64,000 nucleotides of DNA from Rhizobium sp. NFR03 (lineage in GTDB: Bacteria; Pseudomonadota; Alphaproteobacteria; Rhizobiales; Rhizobiaceae), in NCBI RefSeq assembly GCF_900111275.1, contig NZ_FOGR01000008.1, forward strand, positions 62,001-126,000, in the 5' to 3' direction. The translations under genes and the position numbers were made by a program. Within the stretch, counting starts at the first letter, position 1; every line of letters starts with the position of its first letter. This document shows positions 54,797-61,160 of this stretch, piece by piece. A model generated the notes under the pieces. It saw only the letters and a list, made by a program, of their open reading frames with translations, had not been told where the DNA came from and did no database searches.

Positions 54797-54807
54797 CAAG
54801 CCCTCTA

Positions 54808-54849
54808 TGTAGATAAATGGATAGCTCAATGTAGATGATCACATCTACA
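54808..54849. promoter_or_regulatory. operator-like repeats upstream of vapB
   Basis: TGTAGAT occurs at 54808-54814 and again at 54830-54836, the second being half of an inverted repeat TGTAGATG (54830-54837) and CATCTACA (54842-54849). Repeated dyads directly upstream of an antitoxin gene are the normal autoregulatory operators of VapBC complexes. Confidence 0.55.
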
Positions 54850-54936
54850 CTGCCAAGGATGCGGGAGCTTGCGGGCTTTTCCAGCACGGTACGCAAGGCG
54901 GACAGGCGAGGCCGAAGCCCCGCCCGCAAGCTTGGT

Positions 54937-55527
54937 TCAGCCGAGCGCCGCCATCTGCAGATCGGCGGCCTTGCGATCGATGGTCGCGCCGGCGTTTTCG
55001 ATCTGGCGCTCGAAGGGCTTCCAGCGCTCGCCGACGATCTGCTCGTAGGCCGCGACCACGCCCTCGGCGGCCATGCGCAGGCTGTGGGACTGAAGCGCCA
55101 TGTCGGCGGCGAACTCACGCTTGCGCTGGGCGGCGCTCTGGAAGCCGGCGGGACCGTCGAGATCCTCGTCGCGTGTGTCGTTGGCGAGCTTGGCGGTGAG
55201 GTCGCGGGCCTCCGTGACGGCGCGGGAGTAGAAAAGGCCGGCGCCGTGGGCCGAGCCGACATATGCGCCGACGATGCGCTGGAGGTGGATCTGCATCGCC
55301 CGGTCGCTGATGCCCTCGCGCATCGCCTCGGCAGTCTCGATCAGCAGGCGCTCGTGCAGGTCGCGGATGCCGTCGCTGTCGAGGAGAGGCAGGCCGAAGC
55401 TTTCCGAGATGAGGCTGGCTTGGTTTGCGTCCGGGCAGGCGAGCCGGACCATTTCGAGGGTCGTGCCCTTGCGCAGCTGGACGACGCGGGCGTTGGAAGA
55501 AGCTGTGGAGCGTGCGGCCTTGGCCAT
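54937..55527 (-). CDS. conserved-looking hypothetical plasmid protein
   Basis: The 196-residue, largely helical, soluble protein (MAKAARSTASSNARVVQLRKG...) has an AAAGGA ribosome site eight bases before ATG 55527. It is rich in Ala/Arg/Glu with no Cys cluster or membrane segment. No family recognised; it is upstream of the vapBC remnant but separated by its own 88-base spacer with operator repeats. Confidence 0.7.
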   Translation of the reverse strand: MAKAARSTASSNARVVQLRKGTTLEMVRLACPDANQASLISESFGLPLLDSDGIRDLHERLLIETAEAMREGISDRAMQIHLQRIVGAYVGSAHGAGLFYSRAVTEARDLTAKLANDTRDEDLDGPAGFQSAAQRKREFAADMALQSHSLRMAAEGVVAAYEQIVGERWKPFERQIENAGATIDRKAADLQMAALG

Positions 55528-56227
55528 GGTGTGATCCTTTCGAGGGTCGTCTCCGAAGCGGCTCCGGCCCTTGCCGGTCTTCCCTTCGGTGCGGTCAACA
55601 GGAACCGGCGGAAAACGGGGGCTTCAGGGTCCGGGTTCTGCCTGAGCGAGCGAAGCGGGCTTGCGGCCAAGCAGGGCTCTTCGAGCCCTTCGCGCGGGAC
55701 GCGGGTGCGCTTTGCGAGATCGGCGGGACCCGGCCGCCCCGCGGCGCGGCACGCGGCCTTGAAGTCCACGGCCGCCAGTTCAGACCGCAACAAACCGAAG
55801 GGGAGACCGACATGGGCCGGGAACGGGAAGCCGGGATCGAGAAGGGATCACACCAAGGCGTGGTCACGGCGCTGCTCGCCGCTGCCAGCCGCCTCGGGCA
55901 GTCGCGCGCAAAAAAGGTCATCAAGGTCTAGTCGATCTGACCTTCGCGCCAACCCGCCTCGCTCGGAGGCCGCTGTCCCGCCGCGATCGGGCGTACGCGA
56001 CGCTTCCACAATGCCGGTCGAGATGGTGGAGTCGGAAGATAGGGCGCCGACAAGGCCAGCGCAGGCCACCCACCGCCCGATGCTGACCGGCCTCGGCTCT
56101 GGCACAAGGCAACCGGTCGTCTCGATCGTCGGGACCGGCGTGATGTCCTTCCGTCGGATCTGTCCAACGACGGAGGTCAGATCGCACGGCTTCACGCGGC
56201 GTGCTGCGCTGACAGCAGGCGACGTCG
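55528..56227. other. 700-bp stretch with at most a tiny gene
   Basis: No convincing gene is seen. One possible 39-residue plus-strand frame at 55812-55931 (MGREREAGIEKGSHQGVVTA...) has GGGGAG seven bases upstream. A minus-strand frame 55848-56195 lacks a ribosome site and looks like a shadow. No repeat or hairpin stood out. Confidence 0.35.
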
Positions 56228-56533
56228 CTAATGCTCGTGGGTTTGCTCCTGCCGGGCGAGCTTGCGGGAGAGCGCATCGATCTCGGGTTGCCGCTCGGCC
56301 GTGATGGCGGCGAGGACTTCACGATAGCGCCGCATGGAGGCGGACGGATCGGGCGATCTGTCGCGACAGGAACGCCGGCGTCTGTCGCGCAGCACCGGCA
56401 CTGCTACGGTCATGGCGCGAGCGATCTGTCGCTCGATCACATCCAGCTGGCGCCGGGTCTGCCGGCGTGCCTCCTCCATTCGGGCGAGCGCGCCGGGATC
56501 GAACCGTCCGGGGTGAGGATGGTGCCGCATCAT
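56228..56533 (-). CDS. hypothetical protein, coiled-coil-like
   Basis: The 101-residue protein is read from ATG 56533, which overlaps the stop of the DUF7007 gene by 4 bases (ATGA); an upstream ATG at 56554 would add seven residues. It is highly charged (MMRHHPHPGRFDPGALARMEEARR...) with Arg-rich helices. No family recognised. It is translationally coupled to the gene upstream. Confidence 0.6.
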   Translation of the reverse strand: MMRHHPHPGRFDPGALARMEEARRQTRRQLDVIERQIARAMTVAVPVLRDRRRRSCRDRSPDPSASMRRYREVLAAITAERQPEIDALSRKLARQEQTHEH

Positions 56534-57408
56534 GGCGCGCACCTCCCCTGCCATCCAACGAATCCGGACGGCCCGTCATAGACGCGATGGCGCTGTTCAT
56601 CGATGACGAAGCCGAAGCGTCCGCCGGTTCCGCCGTACTCGTCCGACGGAACGAGAAACCGACGCTCGTGGACGTTCGACGTTCGCCTGCCGCCGATGGT
56701 GGCGATCACCTCGGTCATCCCCGGCGCATGGTCCGATCGGATTGCCGAGATCACGATCCAATCTCCGGCATGCAAGCGTTCGAAGGCACGACGGTCCTTC
56801 ACGGTGGACTCTCCCGGCTGGAGGGTTCGTCCCGAGAGGCGTTCCCAGGCGTCCGGCCAACGGTCGCGCACCGTCCGGTCGGCAAGCTGCCGCTCCCGGG
56901 TCGTGAACAGATCCGGGAAGGCCAGGGCGACGATCGCCCATTCGCAGTCATGCTCATACCATCCGCTGGAAGAGCGCAGCACGGCCGGCACTTTGCCATT
57001 GCGCTCGGCGGAGAGATGGAAACCGCCATGTCCTGCAGTCGAATGGCAGATCACGCCCTCGGCATAGATCGTGGCGCCCTGCGACGCGCCCCATGGCGTG
57101 CTCGCCGGGGTGCGAACGTCGCGTCGACCGAGCGCTAGGCGCTCGCGGCGATCTTCGAGATGCCGGTCGAGATGAAGGCGGAAGTCGGCTTCGTCAGCGA
57201 GATCGCCGGCATGGCCATAGACGTCGGACCGTGTCCACGTCTCGATGGCCCCGGAAAGCCGCCAGCCGGTGGCAAGGTAAAAGCCGCCGTTCCGGCGGGG
57301 AGCCATGACGAAGGCGTCGTCGCCGATGCGGGCGGCTAGCAGCCCGTCGGCCGTCTGCCCGAAGGTAACGACCGCGTCGGAAGCGGCGTCCAACGTTGCG
57401 GCGGTCAT
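56530..57408 (-). CDS. DUF7007-domain protein
   Basis: The 292-residue protein is read from ATG 57408 (MTAATLDAASDAVVTFG), overlapping the previous stop. The core TPWGASQGATIYAEGVI, CHSTAGHGGFHLSAERN, GWYEHDCEWAIVALAFPDLF and HAGDWIVISAIRSDHAPGM is the DUF7007 pattern seen on rhizobial plasmids beside ParB-like genes. The His/Glu/Cys conservation hints at an enzyme, but no activity is established. Confidence 0.78.
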   Translation of the reverse strand: MTAATLDAASDAVVTFGQTADGLLAARIGDDAFVMAPRRNGGFYLATGWRLSGAIETWTRSDVYGHAGDLADEADFRLHLDRHLEDRRERLALGRRDVRTPASTPWGASQGATIYAEGVICHSTAGHGGFHLSAERNGKVPAVLRSSSGWYEHDCEWAIVALAFPDLFTTRERQLADRTVRDRWPDAWERLSGRTLQPGESTVKDRRAFERLHAGDWIVISAIRSDHAPGMTEVIATIGGRRTSNVHERRFLVPSDEYGGTGGRFGFVIDEQRHRVYDGPSGFVGWQGRCAP

Positions 57409-57881
57409 GCGACCGCCCTCCCCTCGACAACATCGGCGGCATGCTCGTCGGCCGTGACCGGCTCGAGCACCGCATCGCGATAGCCATTGAGCTCGTGCCA
57501 CCGCTCCGCCGCGATGAGATCGTCGGCGAGATGCAGAAGCTCCCGATCGTCGCCTTCGCCGGAAAGAACGCGCACCGTACCGATCCGGGGACGCTCAATG
57601 ATCGTGAAGGTCAGGCGGCTGCGGATGTCGAAGGTCTGGTGCACCCGGACGAGGATGACCCCGCCCTGACCGAAATCGCCCTTGTGGAGGGTGAACGTCG
57701 CCGCAAACCCCTCGATCCCGCGGCGACCTCCTGGCTGTTTGCGGATCAGACGGCCGGCATTGTTGGTGTTCTCCCAGAGCGCCAGCTTGCGCCTGTGATG
57801 CGCGGGCGGTCTTGCCGTGCCGTCGGCGTAGCGGATGATCGCGCCGAGCGGCGCGAGGTCGTGGATGTGCTGTGCGGACAT
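57405..57881 (-). CDS. hypothetical protein upstream of DUF7007 gene
   Basis: The 158-residue soluble protein (MSAQHIHDLAPLGAIIRYAD...) has AGGAGG five bases before its ATG and overlaps the DUF7007 gene by 4 bases. It is part of the parB / hypothetical / DUF7007 / hypothetical minus-strand operon. No family recognised. Confidence 0.7.
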   Translation of the reverse strand: MSAQHIHDLAPLGAIIRYADGTARPPAHHRRKLALWENTNNAGRLIRKQPGGRRGIEGFAATFTLHKGDFGQGGVILVRVHQTFDIRSRLTFTIIERPRIGTVRVLSGEGDDRELLHLADDLIAAERWHELNGYRDAVLEPVTADEHAADVVEGRAVA

Positions 57882-57977
57882 GAGGTCCTCCTGTCGATGA
57901 CGGTTGAAACGAAACCGCCGCCGGCTTGCGGCCGGCGGCGGGTATTCGTTCGGAAAGAAGGAGAAGGAAACGCGCGC

Positions 57978-59747
57978 CTACTCGGCGGCTTCCCGGAAGG
58001 CCTCATCCTCGCCGGATGCCTCCGTGCCATCTTGTTCGTCGTGGTCGGTGACGATGCCGACATCGTTCGCGCCCTCCTCGTCCGCAGCGTCGATGCCGTC
58101 GATTTCGGCCGGATCGTCCGACAGGCCGTCGGCATCGTCCCCCGCGCTGTCCTCTCCGTCGTCCGATGCGGGGTTCCGCGCCATCCAGTCGGCGAGCGCC
58201 TCCGCGTCCGGCGCAAAGAGCGCGGACGGGTGGACGAACGACGCCTCCCCGAAATGCTCCACCAGAGCCGCGCGCGTGTCGCGGACCCGGGCACGCGGCT
58301 GGACAGGCGTGTCCTTGCAAGAGCCTTCGAGCGCGCCACGCGACAGGCAGGACAGAAACGCCTCCGTGCCCATGTTCGGCAGGAACGATGCGGCCCCGAT
58401 CGCATTGCCAGCGATCTGCGCGACGATGCCACTGTTCGTCTGGTTCACGCGGGCCGAAAGCACGTCGATCAGCATCGACCGTGCCGCGACACGCAGCGTA
58501 TCGGGATCGAAGGAGAGCGAACCGTCCTCCCCGACCAGCTGCACCGCGTGGCGCGCGAGACGCTTGCTGCCGTAGCTCGTGGCGCCCGAGCCCGACTGGA
58601 CCGAGACGTTCAGGCCCGTGAAGGCCAGCACCAGCAGCCCCATCAGCGTGTCGTCCTCGATCGGCGCGCGGGCCAGCGCCTCGTGCAGCGCATCGGTCTG
58701 GAAGTCCCCGATCATGCTGCGGCCGTTCTGCGTCACGTCGGGCCGCGGCTTGGTCGCGGTAGGATCGTCGGCCACCGCATTTTCGCCGCCGTTTGCCGCC
58801 TTGCCCTTCGACGCCTTCGGCTCCGGCAGGCGGTAGGCGACCGACTGGACCTTGCCGTCACGGTCGAGATACCAGGCGCTGTGGTCGGCCTTGGCCGGCT
58901 TGCCGTAAATACGCTCGGCCTTGGGCGGCAGCTTCACCTCACCCCATTGCGTCGTCTCGGCGATCGCGCCGCGCTTGGGCAGATGGTTCGCCATCCACTC
59001 GTTCTGTGCGCCGAGGAAGGCTTCGACGTCGGTCGTGTAGCGGCTGTCCTGATCGGCAGGCGCGAACAGGTCCTCCTGCCAGGTGATACCGTAGGCTTTC
59101 GCCAGCTCCTCGTCGAAGCTCGCATCCTTCGCCAGCATGCGCGTCTTCGTCAGTGCCTGCGCGACGCTCCACCACGTCACCTGGGGATCGCCCTTCTTCG
59201 GCTTGTGCTTCTTCCAGACCTCGGCCTGCTCCTCGCGCGAGGCGGCGGCAATCGTGCGAAGCTGCTGCTCGTTCGGCATGTCGCCCTTGGCCATCTGATC
59301 AAGCATCGCCGGCAGCACGTTGGCGAGAAGCAGCAACTTGCGGATCTGGCGCACAGGGAAGCCGAGCGCCACGCCGATCGCCTCCTCGGTCCAGCCAAGC
59401 GCGACCAGCCGCTCGATCGCGCGCCACTGGTCGATCGGGTTCAGCGGCTCGCGGGCGATGTTCTCCACCATCGAGCGCATCGCGCCGTTGTCGTTGGCCG
59501 CCTCCGCGACGAGGACCTCGATCTCGTCGAGGCCCGCGGCAATCGCCAGTCTGACGCGCCTGTGGCCGGCATCGATGATGTAGCCGTTGCCGCCGCCGGT
59601 TTCCGGCGAAATCAGCGGCGGCTGCACGATGCCGACGGCCTTGATCGTCGCCAGCATCAGCGCGTCGGCCTGCGGGTTGGATTTCGTCTGGCGGGCGCGG
59701 TCGGGGTTTTCCTTCAGCGCGCGCGGATCGACCTTTATCAGATGCAT
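57978..59747 (-). CDS. ParB/Spo0J-like nuclease-partition protein of mobile element
   Basis: The 589-residue protein is read from ATG 59747 after AGGAGAGC. The N-terminal ParB domain (MHLIKVDPRALKENPDR; GYIIDAGHRRVRLAIAAG; MVENIAREPLNPIDQWRAIE) is followed by the HTH region LGWTEEAIGVALGFPVRQIRKL. A long middle region and a very acidic C-terminal tail (DDGEDSAGDDADGLSDD) follow. This large form without ParA or RepC is typical of conjugative elements, where it may act in regulation or DNA processing and not in segregation. Confidence 0.9.
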   Translation of the reverse strand: MHLIKVDPRALKENPDRARQTKSNPQADALMLATIKAVGIVQPPLISPETGGGNGYIIDAGHRRVRLAIAAGLDEIEVLVAEAANDNGAMRSMVENIAREPLNPIDQWRAIERLVALGWTEEAIGVALGFPVRQIRKLLLLANVLPAMLDQMAKGDMPNEQQLRTIAAASREEQAEVWKKHKPKKGDPQVTWWSVAQALTKTRMLAKDASFDEELAKAYGITWQEDLFAPADQDSRYTTDVEAFLGAQNEWMANHLPKRGAIAETTQWGEVKLPPKAERIYGKPAKADHSAWYLDRDGKVQSVAYRLPEPKASKGKAANGGENAVADDPTATKPRPDVTQNGRSMIGDFQTDALHEALARAPIEDDTLMGLLVLAFTGLNVSVQSGSGATSYGSKRLARHAVQLVGEDGSLSFDPDTLRVAARSMLIDVLSARVNQTNSGIVAQIAGNAIGAASFLPNMGTEAFLSCLSRGALEGSCKDTPVQPRARVRDTRAALVEHFGEASFVHPSALFAPDAEALADWMARNPASDDGEDSAGDDADGLSDDPAEIDGIDAADEEGANDVGIVTDHDEQDGTEASGEDEAFREAAE

Positions 59748-59906
59748 GACTTGCTCTCCTGTCCGGGGTTTCCGGACCGCCTCTGGCGGCCCTTCCTTAT
59801 CTTCTTTCCGAAGACATCCCCCGAACCGCAGGCCGGCATGCGCCGCCGCAACCTGAAGACCGAGCATCCCTGCCCGGCCGGACCAGCGGGGCCAAAGCCC
59901 TGCGCC

Positions 59907-59926
59907 GGACGACGGGCCGGGATCGC
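59907..59926 (+). repeat. 20-bp direct repeat, left copy flanking BrnTA cassette
   Basis: GGACGACGGGCCGGGATCGC occurs here and again at 61037-61056 in the same orientation; allowing mismatches, the match extends to about 30 bases. The two copies bracket the only plus-strand genes of this minus-strand block (brnTA and a degenerate frame). Confidence 0.75.
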
Positions 59927-60022
59927 GAGGCCGACGGTTGAGCGTCAGCGGCGGCGGCGAAGCCGGTCTGCGAGGAGGTTTCCTTTTTTCCTTCTCTATC
60001 CACTTCCGTCCCCTTTCTCTAA

Positions 60023-60047
60023 GATGTATATCATGGCAATATACATC
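60023..60047. promoter_or_regulatory. palindromic operator of brnTA
   Basis: GATGTATAT (60023-60031) and ATATACATC (60039-60047) form a perfect 9-bp inverted repeat with a 7-nt spacer, ending just before the toxin start codon at 60049. BrnA antitoxins autoregulate by binding such palindromes. No ribosome site fits between the palindrome and the ATG, so translation may be leaderless or weak. Confidence 0.65.
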
Positions 60048-60048
60048 G

Positions 60049-60342
60049 ATGATGGATTGGGAACGAATATCCGGCTTCGACTGGGATAGTGGAAATGCGC
60101 GCAAGAATGCCGAAAAGCACGATGTCAGTCAGGCCGAGGCAGAGCAGGTCTTCTTCAACGAACCATTGCTGGTCGTTCCCGACCACAAACACAGCGCCAA
60201 TGAGCGCAGGATCCACGCATTGGGTCGAACAGACGACGGACGCCGGCTCCACGTCACGTTCACACTTCGCCACGACGAAACAAGGATTCGGGTCATCTCG
60301 GCCCGTGATATGAACCGCAAGGAGCGGAGCTACTATGACTAA
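60049..60342 (+). CDS. brnT: BrnT-family ribonuclease toxin
   Basis: The roughly 96-residue protein is read from ATG 60049 or the adjacent ATG 60052 (MDWERISGFDWDSGNARKNA). The pattern F-x-W-D-x-x-N-A-x-K-N-x-x-K-H-x-V, then VFFNEPLLVVPD, ALGRTDDGRRLHVTF and IRVISARDMNRKERSYY defines BrnT, a RelE-fold RNase. It overlaps brnA by 8 bases (toxin first, as usual for brnTA). Confidence 0.92.
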   Translation: MMDWERISGFDWDSGNARKNAEKHDVSQAEAEQVFFNEPLLVVPDHKHSANERRIHALGRTDDGRRLHVTFTLRHDETRIRVISARDMNRKERSYYD

Positions 60343-60607
60343 GACGTTCAAGCCTGCTCCCACGTTCGCAAGCGAAACCGAAGAGCGGATGTTCTGGGAA
60401 TCAAATGACTCCACCGATCACATCGATTGGAGCAAAGCCGAGGCTGTGCGCCTTCCAAACCTCAAACCCTCCTCGACGTCGATATCGCTGAGGCTCCCCA
60501 ACGCATTGCTTGAACGGATCAAGATTGCGGCCAACAAGCGCGATGTACCCTACCAATCCCTGATCAAGACATGGCTCGCGGAGAAGATCGAAATGGGGCC
60601 GAAATGA
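60335..60607 (+). CDS. brnA: BrnA-family antitoxin
   Basis: The 90-residue protein has the N-terminal toxin-binding region (FASETEERMFWESNDSTDHI DWSKAE) and a C-terminal ribbon-helix-helix SSTSISLRLPNALLERIKIAANK. It neutralises BrnT and represses the operon. It overlaps brnT by 8 bases and the following degenerate frame by 4. Confidence 0.92.
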   Translation: MTKTFKPAPTFASETEERMFWESNDSTDHIDWSKAEAVRLPNLKPSSTSISLRLPNALLERIKIAANKRDVPYQSLIKTWLAEKIEMGPK

Positions 60608-61021
60608 ATATGGCAGCCGCAAAACAGGTTTTGCCGGAGACGACGGTCTCGCCGGAAACTAGGGAGACCTTGCACCGTGCTGTGCTGCCTTTCGTCGTTA
60701 CAGACAAGAGGCCATTACCGTTGCGCTACTCGGTTATTATTCGACGGAAGGCAATGACAGTGTTCATGTCGGCGATGACATGGCGGTCGCGGATGTGGCA
60801 CTGCGCCATTTGAAAGAAACGGTAGAGGGGCTCCGTCGCCAGCAACGATACGGCGGATTAGGGTCAAGCTATAGCTGTCGCATCGGGAAGCGGGTAGCCT
60901 GCTGAAGGTGAAAGAGAACGCCTTCGAATACGAGCGGGGGCTGGTCGAGCTAAGCGGGCCCAACAGCAAGTTGATCCGCATTCTGGACAGGCATCCCGAA
61001 CTGATTGAGGAGTTGAGCTGA
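60604..61021 (+). pseudogene. degenerate small ORF downstream of brnA
   Basis: ATG 60604 (overlapping the brnA stop) opens MNMAAAKQVLPETTVSPETR, then the protein-like sequence continues in the +1 frame: RRYRQEAITVALLGYYSTEG, then VGDDMAVADVALRHLKETVE, up to a stop after RIGKRVAC. A third segment KENAFEYERGLVELSGPNSK and LIRILDRHPELIEELS ends at 61021. At least two disruptions are needed to join them. I do not recognise the family. Confidence 0.5.
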
Positions 61022-61036
61022 GCAGCGCCCCGCGCT

Positions 61037-61056
61037 GGACGACGGGCCGGGATCGC
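61037..61056 (+). repeat. 20-bp direct repeat, right copy flanking BrnTA cassette
   Basis: Second copy of the repeat at 59907-59926, same orientation. It lies in the spacer between the degenerate frame (ends 61021) and the stop of the helicase gene at 61161. Confidence 0.75.
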
Positions 61057-61160
61057 AAGGGGGCCGGCTGCACAGCCAAGACTTTTCCCGGACCGATCTC
61101 GAAACGGTCCGATAGCCGGGCATCGCCTCCGCTTGGCTTTCAAGGGCGATGTCCTGTGAC

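Noticed and set aside
57978-59747. Plasmid replication/partition locus (repABC)
   Set aside because: The ParB-like protein is the large element type and no RepA (ParA) or RepC gene is beside it, so no replication origin is claimed.
57396-60089. 897-codon plus-strand frame opposite the ParB-like gene
   Set aside because: It mirrors the wobble of the minus-strand ParB and neighbouring genes; the ParB motifs and ribosome sites decide for the minus strand.
60604-61021. Transposase remnant next to brnTA
   Set aside because: The reconstructed fragments show no DDE or helix-turn-helix pattern; I can only call it a degenerate unknown gene.
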